DNA of 21,540 nucleotides from Candidatus Micrarchaeota archaeon UBA95. GTDB taxonomy: Archaea; Micrarchaeota; Micrarchaeia; Norongarragalinales; Norongarragalinaceae. The translations under genes were made by a program, and so were the position numbers. Numbering within the stretch: position 1 is the stretch's first letter; each line of letters begins with the position of its first letter. The DNA lies in the NCBI GenBank assembly GCA_002499405.1, contig DALH01000014.1:1-21540 (forward strand), in the 5' to 3' direction. Of the stretch, positions 1-7,255 are shown one piece after another. Under the pieces are notes generated by a model that had not been told where the DNA came from, did no database searches, and saw only the letters and a program-made list of their open reading frames with translations.

Positions 1-17
1 AAGGGCATAAATGAGCT

Positions 18-24
18 GAGGTGA
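18..24 (+). promoter_or_regulatory. ribosome binding site of rpl7ae
   Basis: GAGGTGA lies 7 nt before the ATG at 32 and matches the anti-Shine-Dalgarno end of archaeal 16S rRNA. The same core (GGTGA or AGGTG) recurs before several other genes here, which helps choose starts. The 17 bases before it carry only the end of something upstream that cannot be identified. Confidence 0.7.
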
Positions 25-31
25 AAGCGAT

Positions 32-556
32 ATGGCCAAGTCATACGTGAAGTTTGAGACTCCGGCAGAACTGCAGAAAGGCATTTTGAGCGTTGTTGAG
101 AACGCCCAGCATAGCGGGAAGGTAAGCAAGGGCACCAACGAGGCCACGAAGGCAGTTGAGCGCGGCGCAGCCAAGCTAGTCGTAATCGCGGAAGACGTTG
201 AACCCGAGGAAATAGTTATGCATTTCCCGGGTTTGTGTTCCGAGAAGGGAATTCCTTTTGCCTTCGTTTCCCAGAAGGCGGAGTTGGGAAAGGCAGCCGG
301 CCTGAAGGTGGCCACGGCCGCGGTGGCGGTCACGGGCGCTCAGGACGAGTCCGCGTTGAAATCAATTGCCGAGAAGGTGATTGCCTTGAACGGCGGAAAG
401 GCTGCACCCGAAAAGAAGGAAGCGCCCAAGAAGAAAGTTGCGCCCAAGGAAGAACCCGGGAAGGTCAAGGAATCCAAGGAGTCCAAAGCGGAGGAAAAGC
501 CCGTTGAGGAAATAACACAAAAGGAAGGGTCCGCGGCTGAAAAGGAAGAAGAGTGA
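32..556 (+). CDS. rpl7ae: large ribosomal subunit protein eL8 (L7Ae)
   Basis: L7Ae binds kink-turn RNA. In archaea it is both a ribosomal protein and a core subunit of box C/D and H/ACA sRNPs and RNase P. Residues 1-120 show the family: the NEATKAVERG motif near residues 35-45 that contacts the kink-turn, then the LVVIAEDVEP stretch and the V-rich C-terminal strand. The start is ATG with GAGGTGA 7 nt upstream. The family is usually about 120 residues. This one has 174 because of a tail of roughly 50 residues made almost only of K, E, P and A. It is first in a run of same-strand translation genes, 6 nt before rps28e, which is a common archaeal arrangement. The gar1 gene of the H/ACA particle is also in this window. 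Confidence 0.96.
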   Translation: MAKSYVKFETPAELQKGILSVVENAQHSGKVSKGTNEATKAVERGAAKLVVIAEDVEPEEIVMHFPGLCSEKGIPFAFVSQKAELGKAAGLKVATAAVAVTGAQDESALKSIAEKVIALNGGKAAPEKKEAPKKKVAPKEEPGKVKESKESKAEEKPVEEITQKEGSAAEKEEE

Positions 557-562
557 TTTTGT

Positions 563-841
563 ATGGCCGTTAAGAAACAGCAGGGACCCCAAGTAAGGGA
601 AAAAGAAGAGCATAAATCTTCCGGTCCCTTCGAGGGTTTTCCCGCGGAGGTAGTGGAGATTTCGGGCCGTACCGGGGTCTTCGGCGAAGTGATTCAAGTG
701 ATGTGCCGCGTTTTGGACGGCCGGGACAAGGGCCGCGTCATCCGCAGGAACGTGAAGGGTCCCGTGAAAAAAGGCGACGTGTTGATGCTTCTTGAAACCG
801 AGCGCGAAGCCAAGCCGTTGCGTGGAAAGAAGAGAAAGTGA
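563..841 (+). CDS. rps28e: small ribosomal subunit protein eS28
   Basis: S28e is an OB-fold protein of the small subunit near the mRNA exit/E site. The family core lies at residues about 27-92: FPAEVVEISGRTGVFGEV, then the RGRVIRRNVKGPV-like stretch (here GRVIRRNVKGPV), then a DVLMLLETEREA-type ending and a basic tail. The protein is 92 residues against the usual 65-75, owing to a charged N-terminal extension of about 25 residues. A GAGTGAT ribosome binding site overlaps the end of rpl7ae, and no internal ATG comes before the core, so the extension is probably translated. It lies between rpl7ae and rpl24e, the classic archaeal order. Confidence 0.95.
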   Translation: MAVKKQQGPQVREKEEHKSSGPFEGFPAEVVEISGRTGVFGEVIQVMCRVLDGRDKGRVIRRNVKGPVKKGDVLMLLETEREAKPLRGKKRK

Positions 842-849
842 TGTTGTGA

Positions 850-1062
850 ATGGTTAAGCAAAAAGGAGTCGGGTTGCTCGGCAAGCATTGCGCGTTCTGC
901 GGAAAAAAAGAGGGCTTGCTTGAGGGAATCACCGTTTTCAGGAAGGACGGCTCATCACAATACTATTGTTCCAGGAAGTGCCGCCGCAACGCGGAATTGA
1001 GGCGCAAGCCGCGCAAGTTAAAGTGGACGCGTGAGACGCGTGCAACCAATAGAGGAGCGTGA
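850..1062 (+). CDS. rpl24e: large ribosomal subunit protein eL24
   Basis: L24e is a small zinc-finger protein of the large subunit. The finger is visible as CAFC at residues 14-17 and CSRKC at about 40-44, followed by the family signature LRRKPRKLKWT near residues 49-60. The length of 70 fits the family. It starts with ATG 8 nt after rps28e. Its last codons contain a GAGGAG motif (1052-1057) that probably serves as the ribosome binding site of the following synthetase gene, so the two are translationally linked. Confidence 0.94.
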   Translation: MVKQKGVGLLGKHCAFCGKKEGLLEGITVFRKDGSSQYYCSRKCRRNAELRRKPRKLKWTRETRATNRGA

Positions 1063-1069
1063 ACCGGTT

Positions 1070-3415
1070 GTGCCTTTAGGGAAACTCGACTCCAAAAGCG
1101 TTGAAGAAAAGTGGGCCAAGGTTTGGAGGGAAGAGGGCGCGCACGCCTTTGACGCCGGTTCGGGCAAGTTGTTTTACGTGATTGACACGCCGCCGCCGTT
1201 TCCAACGGGCGAGTTCCACATGGGGGGCGTGCTCAACTGGTGTTACATTGACTTCGTGGCGCGTTACAAGCGCTTGCGCGGGTTTGAAGTTCTTTTTCCC
1301 CAAGGATGGGATTGCCATGGTTTTCCTACCGAAGTGAAGGTTGAAGAGAAGTACGGTCGCCTGCCCCGCAACGAGTTCGTGGAGAAGTGCGTTGAGTGGA
1401 CGAGGGACGTGATTTCCACGATGAGGCCGCAAATGAATCAGATGGGTTTCTCCATTGATTGGGCTAGGGAGTATTACACGATTGCCCCCGAGTACCACGA
1501 AGCGGTTCAATACTCCTTGTTGAAGATGTTCGATGAGGGGCTGGTTTACCGCGGGAACCACGTGGTTTTGTGGTGCCCCAAGTGCGAGAGCGCCATTGCG
1601 AAGGCGGAGACGGACGAGTTTCACCGCGAAACAGTTTTGAATTACGTCTGGTTCGGCAAGGACAAGGAGTTGCTGGTGGCCACGACGAGACCCGAAATGC
1701 TTCACGCGTGCGTGGGGGTATTCGTTCACCCTTCGGACGAGCGCTTCAAGGATTTCATCGGAAAGGAAGTGGAGGTTCCCCTGTTAAAGAAAAAAGTCAG
1801 AATTATGTCGGACGCCGCGGTGGATAAGGAGTTCGGCACGGGCGCGGTAATGGTTTGCACTTTCGGCGACAGCCAGGACGTGTTGTGGGCGCACCGCCAC
1901 TCGCTGCCCGTAATCGACGCGTTCAACGAGCGCGGGGAACTGATCAACGCCGGGAACTACTCGGGTTTGTCCGTTAAAGAGGCGCGCGAAAAAATCGTGG
2001 TGGACCTGAAGGCGGACGGCCGCCTAGAGAAGCGCGAGTCGTTACAGCAAATGGTGAAGGTTCACGACCGGTGCAAGAGCCCGGTAGAGTTGATGCGTTC
2101 CAGCCAGTGGTTCGTCAAGACGAAGGAATTCAAGCAAGAAATTTTGGAGGCCGCCGCATCAATCAAGTGGACGCCGGAGCACATGTTCCAAAAATTCCGC
2201 GACTGGACCGAGAACCTCGAGTGGGACTGGTGCATTTCGCGGCAGAGAATGTTCGGGATCCCGTTGCCGTTCTGGTATTGCGGTGAGTGCGGCAAGGTTT
2301 ACGCGGCACGAGAAAAGGACTTGCCGGTGAACCCCGCAATTGACGAACCCCCCGTCAAGGAGTGTGCTTGCGGGGGAAAACTCGTGGGGGAAACCAGCAT
2401 CTGCGACGGCTGGATTGACTCCAGCATTACGCCCCTTATTGTCGCGGGATGGCCCCACGATTTCGACGAACGCCTCTATCCCGGCGCGTTGAGGTCGCAG
2501 GGAACCGACATAATTCGCACGTGGGCTTTTTACACTATTTTCCGTTGCATGAAGTTGGCGGGTGAGGTGCCGTTCAAGGAAGTGCTCGTGAACGGCATGG
2601 TTTGCGGCGAGGATGGGAAGAAGATGTCCAAGTCGTTGAACAACTACGTTGAGGCCAAGGACGTCTTGGAGAAGGTGGGCGTTGACGCGTTGCGCCAGTG
2701 GGCGGCCCTGGCCGGAAGCACGGGAAAGGACAACCAGTTCCGCTGGAAGGACGTCAACTATGCGCAGTCCTTCATTCGAAAACTGTGGAATGCCTCGCGA
2801 TTTGTTGAAAAGGCCTCGGAGGGTTACTCGCCGGGCGACGAGGAATACCGCGTCGTGGACCGGTGGCTGGAGTCGCGGCTCAACCAGACAATTGAACGGG
2901 TTTCCAAGGCAATGGAATCCAACGACTTTTACGCGGCGTTGACGGAATTGCACTCGTTTTTCTGGCACGATTACTGCGACAACTATTTGGAGGACGTGAA
3001 GTACCGCGTTTACGGCGGGGACGCGCAGGACAGGAAGGGCGCGCAGGCAACGCTGGTCAAGGCGTTGAAGGCGGTGCTCGAAATGGTTTCGCCTTTTGCT
3101 CCGTTCACCGCGAGCGAGGTTTACTCCAAACTCTTCGGCGGAAGGATTATGGAGTGGCCCGAAAATGGTTTCGTTGACGACAAGGCGTTGTTGCTCGGCA
3201 AGGCGTTGCACGACGCGTTGTCGCTAGTCCGCCAACAGAAAGCGGACAAGAACCTCGCGTTGAACGCCCCCCTGGATGAGGTGAGCGTGGAACTGCCAAT
3301 GGACTTGGTGGACGAGTTCGCGGACGTGTCCGACGACTTGAAGGCCGTTTCCAAGGCGGAAACAATTACGGTGAACGCGGGACAATCCGCGGAAGTAAAA
3401 GTAATCATAAGGTGA
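1070..3415 (+). CDS. valS: valyl-tRNA synthetase
   Basis: Class Ia synthetase charging tRNA-Val. Numbered from the GTG at 1070, it shows the HIGH-type motif as HMGG (residues about 50-53) after PPPFPTGEF. The QGWDCHGFPTEVKVEE stretch is typical of archaeal ValRS. A CPKC knuckle (about 169-172) comes next, then the CP1 editing domain beginning at TTRPEM. A second zinc ribbon (CGECGK...CACGGK) follows, then KMSKS (about 518-522) and a C-terminal anticodon-binding helical domain. The length, about 781 residues, is shorter than many archaeal ValRS (roughly 860-890); the shortfall appears to be C-terminal. An in-frame GTG at 1031 would overlap rpl24e and has no ribosome binding site. The GTG at 1070 has GAGGAG 12 nt upstream and better matches family N-termini. 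HMGG in place of HMGH/HIGH is a noteworthy substitution. Confidence 0.95.
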   Translation: MPLGKLDSKSVEEKWAKVWREEGAHAFDAGSGKLFYVIDTPPPFPTGEFHMGGVLNWCYIDFVARYKRLRGFEVLFPQGWDCHGFPTEVKVEEKYGRLPRNEFVEKCVEWTRDVISTMRPQMNQMGFSIDWAREYYTIAPEYHEAVQYSLLKMFDEGLVYRGNHVVLWCPKCESAIAKAETDEFHRETVLNYVWFGKDKELLVATTRPEMLHACVGVFVHPSDERFKDFIGKEVEVPLLKKKVRIMSDAAVDKEFGTGAVMVCTFGDSQDVLWAHRHSLPVIDAFNERGELINAGNYSGLSVKEAREKIVVDLKADGRLEKRESLQQMVKVHDRCKSPVELMRSSQWFVKTKEFKQEILEAAASIKWTPEHMFQKFRDWTENLEWDWCISRQRMFGIPLPFWYCGECGKVYAAREKDLPVNPAIDEPPVKECACGGKLVGETSICDGWIDSSITPLIVAGWPHDFDERLYPGALRSQGTDIIRTWAFYTIFRCMKLAGEVPFKEVLVNGMVCGEDGKKMSKSLNNYVEAKDVLEKVGVDALRQWAALAGSTGKDNQFRWKDVNYAQSFIRKLWNASRFVEKASEGYSPGDEEYRVVDRWLESRLNQTIERVSKAMESNDFYAALTELHSFFWHDYCDNYLEDVKYRVYGGDAQDRKGAQATLVKALKAVLEMVSPFAPFTASEVYSKLFGGRIMEWPENGFVDDKALLLGKALHDALSLVRQQKADKNLALNAPLDEVSVELPMDLVDEFADVSDDLKAVSKAETITVNAGQSAEVKVIIR

Positions 3416-3421
3416 TTGAAT

Positions 3422-3874
3422 ATGGCTAAACTGCATTCAAGGAAAAAGGGTCGTTCCTCTTCCAAAAAACCGGTTGATGGGAACGCGGCGTCTCTGGTCA
3501 CGTCTTCGCAAGACGAGTTGAATCAAGTGATAATCAAGCTCGCGAAGGAAGGGAAAACCGGGGCCCAAATAGGATTGGTGTTGCGCGACGATTACGGCGT
3601 GCCGGACGCGAAAACGGTGTTCGGCAAGAAATTGGGCGCCGTCCTACGGGAACTTGAAGTGGCGAAGGATTATCCCAGCGACCTGACCGACTTGATTCGC
3701 AAGGCGATTGTGTTGCGCGCGCACTTGAAGCAGAATCCGCGCGATCAACACAACCAGTCAATGTTGGAGCGCATCGAGTCCAAAATCAAGCGCTTGGTTA
3801 ATTATTACCGCGGGAAACGGATTCCAAAAGACTGGAAGTACGACCCCGAATCCGCGGCGTTGTTGGTGAAATGA
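3422..3874 (+). CDS. rps15: small ribosomal subunit protein uS15
   Basis: S15 binds 16S rRNA helices 20-22 and bridges the subunits. The archaeal/eukaryotic form of 150 residues is seen: the N-terminal MAKLHSRKKGRSSSKKP motif, a middle segment AKEGKTGAQIGLVLRDDYGVP, and the C-terminal four-helix core ending with RLVNYYRGKRIPKDWKYDP. The ATG at 3422 is chosen over an upstream TTG because it restores the family N-terminus. GGTGAT, which includes the valS stop codon, lies just upstream. It is coupled to rps3ae, whose ATG begins one base after the stop. The S15-S3Ae pairing is common in archaea. Confidence 0.96.
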   Translation: MAKLHSRKKGRSSSKKPVDGNAASLVTSSQDELNQVIIKLAKEGKTGAQIGLVLRDDYGVPDAKTVFGKKLGAVLRELEVAKDYPSDLTDLIRKAIVLRAHLKQNPRDQHNQSMLERIESKIKRLVNYYRGKRIPKDWKYDPESAALLVK

Positions 3875-3875
3875 A

Positions 3876-4628
3876 ATGGCTACCCTCAAGAAAACTGTTG
3901 ACAACTGGAAGAAAAAGAAGTGGTATCGCGTGATTTCGCCCAAGTTTTTGGGCGAAAAAGAACTGGCCCAAGTGCCGGCGTTGGACGAGGACCACATCCT
4001 GAACCGCGTCATCATCCTGCCGTTGCGCGAAATAACGCGCGACTTGAGGCACACTTACACGAACGTGTGCATGCGCGTCTACGAGGTAAAAGGGGACTTG
4101 GCGTACACGAAGTTCATCCGGCACGAGGTGTCCCGCGACTATTTGGCGACCCAAATCAGGCGGAGGCGCACTGCCCTGCAAATGGCGTTTCCCGTCAAGT
4201 CAAGGGACGGCGTGGAGTTCCGCATCAAGATGTTCGTGATTACTGCGGTGCGGTGCAGTGCCAAGCAAAAGAACACGTTGCGCGTCAACGTTCAAAAATT
4301 CGTTGAGGAACTCGTTTCAAAAAGGAATTTCGGCGACTTCATTTTGGACGTGTTGTACGGCAAGGTAAACGAAGAGGTGAAGGACTACGCCGGGAACCTC
4401 GTCGTGCCCGTGCACCGCGTGGAAGTGTACAAAACCGAGTTGAAGGAGGAATTCGACACGGAGGAAGTGCGCGAAGTCGTTGAACTCAAGGAATCCTCGC
4501 CGAAGCCGAGGAGCAAAACGGAAAAACAGGAGCCCGAGGGCGGCGGGGAAGAAGCGCCTTCGGAGGAAGCAGTAGACGAAGAGTTTCCTGAAGAAGTTGA
4601 AGAAAAATACGAACCCGCGAAGGATTAG
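3876..4628 (+). CDS. rps3ae: small ribosomal subunit protein eS1 (S3Ae)
   Basis: S3Ae (eS1) lies on the small-subunit platform. Residues 1-200 follow the family: the KKKKWYRVISPKFLGEKELAQ N-terminal part, the DLRHTYTNVCMRVYEVKGDLAYTKFIRHEVSRDYL middle part, and the FVITAVRCSAKQKNTLR region. The protein has 250 residues. The last 50 or so form a low-complexity acidic tail rich in E, P and S, comparable to the tail on L7Ae. The stop codon is only 2 nt from the end of the convergent TrmB-type gene, so no room remains for a separate terminator. Confidence 0.95.
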   Translation: MATLKKTVDNWKKKKWYRVISPKFLGEKELAQVPALDEDHILNRVIILPLREITRDLRHTYTNVCMRVYEVKGDLAYTKFIRHEVSRDYLATQIRRRRTALQMAFPVKSRDGVEFRIKMFVITAVRCSAKQKNTLRVNVQKFVEELVSKRNFGDFILDVLYGKVNEEVKDYAGNLVVPVHRVEVYKTELKEEFDTEEVREVVELKESSPKPRSKTEKQEPEGGGEEAPSEEAVDEEFPEEVEEKYEPAKD

Positions 4629-4630
4629 TT

Positions 4631-5374
4631 TTACTTGGTCATGCGCTTGAGGGTTTCCGCGAAGTGGGGGTTGTTCAACCAGACCCCGGTTTCGTCTTCC
4701 GGGAGGGTTTTTTCATCGCTCAAGAAAAGCATTGCCTGGTCGTCCGCGACCACCATGCGGGTTGGCAGGGCAGTTGAATTTACTTCATGCGCGATTTTGA
4801 CGGCCTCCTTTTCCTCAATCGGCGAAATCACACTGATTTTTACGCCGCGCCTGCGAGCAGCATTCAACGCCTTCTTGTGCGCCTTGAATTTGCGCTTGAT
4901 TCCCTCGGCGTGAGAGGAAAGGATTACGTTGCTTTTCGCCGAGTCAATCATGTTGCCTATCTTGGAGTAGATTGCTTCGCGGCCCTTCAAAACCCAAACG
5001 TTTTCCTTCTTGCCGGGGGCGTTTGCCTCATTGGATGACGTGGTTAACTTGGATGAAAGTCTTTCGCCGATTTTCTCTATTGCCTGTATTTCCCTTGTCA
5101 CCGCAGTTTCCCGTTGCTTTCTCAGGGTTACCACTGCCTCGCCTATGGGCAGGGAGCGGTACTTCACGGGGCGGCCCTGTTGGATGGCGACGAAGCCCTT
5201 TCCCTGCAGGCGCTCGATAACGTCATAAATTCGGGGCCTAGGAACTTCCGCGGTCTCGCTCAACTGGCCGGCCGTGTGCTCTCCGAGCTGGTTCAAGGCA
5301 AAATAAGCGCGCGCCTCGTATTGGTTTAGTCCAAGTTTGCGCAATGAGTCGATGGTTTCGGAGTCAACGGCCAT
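4631..5374 (-). CDS. TrmB-family transcriptional regulator
   Basis: Archaeal TrmB proteins couple a winged helix-turn-helix to a C-terminal sensor domain and repress or activate promoters by binding inverted repeats. Here residues about 8-75 form the TrmB helix-turn-helix (GLNQYEARAYFAL, then TAGQLSETAEVPRPRIYDVIERLQGKGFV). A coiled linker (about 85-125) follows, and residues about 130-247 form an alpha/beta domain of the phospholipase-D-like TrmB middle type (the VWVLKGREAIYSKIGNMI and VILSSH stretches). No sugar-binding C-terminal barrel is present. The ATG at 5374 is preferred to a TTG at 5395. The gene is divergent from the surface-protein gene at 5510, whose promoter carries an inverted repeat, so it is a candidate regulator of that gene. 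The ligand is unknown. Confidence 0.88.
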   Translation of the reverse strand: MAVDSETIDSLRKLGLNQYEARAYFALNQLGEHTAGQLSETAEVPRPRIYDVIERLQGKGFVAIQQGRPVKYRSLPIGEAVVTLRKQRETAVTREIQAIEKIGERLSSKLTTSSNEANAPGKKENVWVLKGREAIYSKIGNMIDSAKSNVILSSHAEGIKRKFKAHKKALNAARRRGVKISVISPIEEKEAVKIAHEVNSTALPTRMVVADDQAMLFLSDEKTLPEDETGVWLNNPHFAETLKRMTK

Positions 5375-5407
5375 ACTTTTCTCAGTTATATTCAATTCCA
5401 GCCACCT

Positions 5408-5415
5408 ATATTAAT
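5408..5415 (-). promoter_or_regulatory. candidate TATA box of the TrmB-type gene
   Basis: Read on the minus strand, TTAATATA lies about 35 nt upstream of the ATG at 5374, so the transcript would have a leader of about 10-15 nt. A lone GTTAC half-site (5433-5437) lies just upstream. It matches one arm of the inverted repeat in the divergent promoter but has no partner arm. Confidence 0.45.
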
Positions 5416-5466
5416 GTTATTTCGCTCTCGGAGTTACTTTTGACCACACTTCTAATGATTGAATAC

Positions 5467-5509
5467 CTTTATATATGTTGTTACTTACTAATGGTAACAG
5501 GTGGTGGTT
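5467..5509 (+). promoter_or_regulatory. promoter-operator of surface protein gene 5510
   Basis: The TATA box TTTATATA (5468-5475) is followed by a 19-bp inverted repeat, GTTAC-N9-GTAAC (5480-5498). AGGTGGTGG (5499-5507) then leads to the TTG start at 5510. The inverted repeat sits where transcription should begin (about 25-30 nt after TATA), the usual place for an archaeal repressor. The same arrangement with 15 of 19 operator bases identical is found at 13614-13656. Confidence 0.7.
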
Positions 5510-7066
5510 TTGAAGAGACTCGCGTTTGCATTGATTGGTTTGGCGTTGCTTGCTTCGGCAGTGGGCGCCTCTTACCTTAGGGTGAACACGGATAACGCCA
5601 TGGTGGCCGGAACAACGGGCCGCGCTTTTGTGTGGTTCACGAACACGGGAGATGAATTGCTTTACGTTTCAATGACCGCGGAACTCGGCGAGTTGAATGG
5701 TTATTTTGACGGGTTTTACGGAGCCGTGAAGCCGGGTGAGGCAAAGGGCTTTAACCTGTATTACTCGGCGCCGGACTGTTTCGAGGGTTTTCAAGACGTT
5801 TTCATTAAGGCGGAGGCCTGCGACGAGGAAGGAAAGTGCAATGCTTTCGAGGAGAGATTCCGCGTCCAGGTTTACGCCGCGGATTCCTGCCGCGTCATGA
5901 TGGACGGCAACGCTTCTTACGAGTATTATTCGGCTCCGGTTTCCGGAAAGTCCACCATCAGTTACTCGCGTTATTTCGACCCCACGGAGTACGACGTGCG
6001 CGTGGACGCCGACCCGCACTGCGTCGAGGTAGTCGGAGGGGAGTGGGCACGCGTGCCTTTCACCTTGTTCAACGAGGGTGCGGCCGGCTCGTTCGAGTTG
6101 AAATTGATCGGCGACAAGGAGGACGTGAACGCGGTTTTAAGCAATAACTACGTTTCGTTGAACCGCAACAACGCTGCCGACCTGTTCGTGGACGTCTCGC
6201 CTTCGCGCGTGAGGGCAGGCCGTTACTGGCTCACGCTTCAAACGCTTTTCAACGGCGTGGTGCTCGCGGAAAAGGACTTTTGTTTCGACGTTTTGGATGA
6301 CCGCTCGGCTGAAGTGGTCCTGCAGTCATTCGTTGAGACCACGGCGTGCGGCCCCACGACCGTGAGGGGGGTTGCACAGAACCTGGGAGTGCGCGACGAG
6401 CAATACTCGTTTGACTTGCCGGAGTTCGCTTCGGCCGAGGGATTTTATTTGAAGCCAGGCGAGAAAACCGAGTTTGAAATAGTATTGAATTCGGAGAAAA
6501 TGGCGCCCGGCTACTATGACTTGGAAGTGGGAGTGCGCACTCTGGACAACGAGGTTTCCGGAGTTGGGACGGCGACGATCCTCGTTAAGCCCTGCGTTCA
6601 AGAGGACTTGAGCGTTGAGGCCAAGGAGGAAGACGAATTCCTGAAACTCGTGGTGGAAGTTGACAACCCGTCCTCCCAGATGCTGGGCAACGTTTCCGTT
6701 ACGGTAGAGGGCCTGCCGGAGTCATGGGAGGTTCTCGAGTCGGAGTTGTTTGACGTGCCCGCGGAATCCGTGGTTCCCGTGACCTTGTGGGTGAAGCCGG
6801 GTGCGGAGAACGCGGATAACGCCCGGGTCGTGGTTTCATCCAACGGCAAGGCAATAGCCGAAAAAGAGTTGGATGAACTGGAGGGCAGGCCTGCGGGCTT
6901 GACTGGTTTCGTTACCCTTGCCTTGAGTCAGAACGCCTTGTTCATCGCCGCGCTCGTGCTCATCGCCTTGCTCGTCATAGTTTTGACGGGCAGGAAGGAG
7001 GATGAGATGGCGGCCAGCGAGGGGCAGAAGAAGCTGGAAGTGGAGAAAGAGGTTGAGGAAAAGTGA
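5510..7066 (+). CDS. membrane-anchored Ig-like surface protein
   Basis: Predicted cell-surface protein of 518 residues. It has a signal peptide (KRLAFALIGLALLASAVGA), then several beta-rich Ig-like segments of the COG1470/NEW3 kind (patterns such as KPGE followed by aromatic residues, and VEGLPESWEV), each with paired cysteines. A C-terminal transmembrane helix follows (ALFIAALVLIALLVIVL, near residue 485-505), then a charged cytoplasmic tail of about 25 residues. This gives an outward-facing, C-terminally anchored topology. The start is placed at TTG 5510, with AGGTGG 5 nt away. GTG codons at 5501 and 5504 are in frame but lie inside the ribosome binding site. The architecture matches the products at 13657 and 18267, and it shares a promoter type with 13657. 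Ligand and function are unknown. Confidence 0.85.
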   Translation: MKRLAFALIGLALLASAVGASYLRVNTDNAMVAGTTGRAFVWFTNTGDELLYVSMTAELGELNGYFDGFYGAVKPGEAKGFNLYYSAPDCFEGFQDVFIKAEACDEEGKCNAFEERFRVQVYAADSCRVMMDGNASYEYYSAPVSGKSTISYSRYFDPTEYDVRVDADPHCVEVVGGEWARVPFTLFNEGAAGSFELKLIGDKEDVNAVLSNNYVSLNRNNAADLFVDVSPSRVRAGRYWLTLQTLFNGVVLAEKDFCFDVLDDRSAEVVLQSFVETTACGPTTVRGVAQNLGVRDEQYSFDLPEFASAEGFYLKPGEKTEFEIVLNSEKMAPGYYDLEVGVRTLDNEVSGVGTATILVKPCVQEDLSVEAKEEDEFLKLVVEVDNPSSQMLGNVSVTVEGLPESWEVLESELFDVPAESVVPVTLWVKPGAENADNARVVVSSNGKAIAEKELDELEGRPAGLTGFVTLALSQNALFIAALVLIALLVIVLTGRKEDEMAASEGQKKLEVEKEVEEK

Positions 7067-7206
7067 GCGGTTCTTCAATTGCTTTCCTTGTGCTCCTGGT
7101 TTTTCTGCTCGTGCCTGATTTCCGTTACTCGGTGCTTCTTTTCCTGGAGTCGTTGAGCGCGATCGTGTTGATCGCGTTGTTGCTGGTTGCCGCGAAGTTC
7201 GCTTGA
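7063..7206 (+). CDS. 47-residue two-helix membrane microprotein
   Basis: A GTG at 7063 overlaps the stop of the surface-protein gene (GTGA), with GAGG a few bases upstream, and opens a 47-codon frame. The product is almost wholly hydrophobic: helix one at residues about 6-18 (IAFLVLLVFLLVP), a short polar turn (DFRY), and helix two at about 24-44, ending in AAKFA. No family is recognised. Its translational coupling, the uninterrupted hydrophobic pattern and the T-rich terminator just behind it argue for a real small gene. It may be a partner or membrane-insertion helper of the upstream protein, but that is only an inference. Confidence 0.6.
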   Translation: MSGSSIAFLVLLVFLLVPDFRYSVLLFLESLSAIVLIALLLVAAKFA

Positions 7207-7220
7207 CCCACCCCCCCGCA

Positions 7221-7240
7221 CCCTTTTTTTAACTCCTTTT
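7221..7240 (+). terminator. T-rich terminator / promoter-like tract
   Basis: A pyrimidine-rich tract with seven and then five consecutive Ts follows the microprotein stop and fits archaeal oligo-T termination. The TTTTTTTAA part is also about 28 nt from the ATG at 7256, so it may double as a TATA-like element giving a leaderless transcript. Confidence 0.5.
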
Positions 7241-7255
7241 TCCTTACCATTCCTT

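Noticed and set aside
1031..1069. Upstream GTG start for valS overlapping rpl24e
   Set aside because: It lacks a ribosome binding site and gives an N-terminus longer than the family's. The GTG at 1070 has GAGGAG upstream.
2159..3211. 350-codon open frame on the minus strand opposite valS
   Set aside because: It is the antisense shadow of a well-supported synthetase. Long antisense frames are expected at this base composition, and its translation shows no domain.
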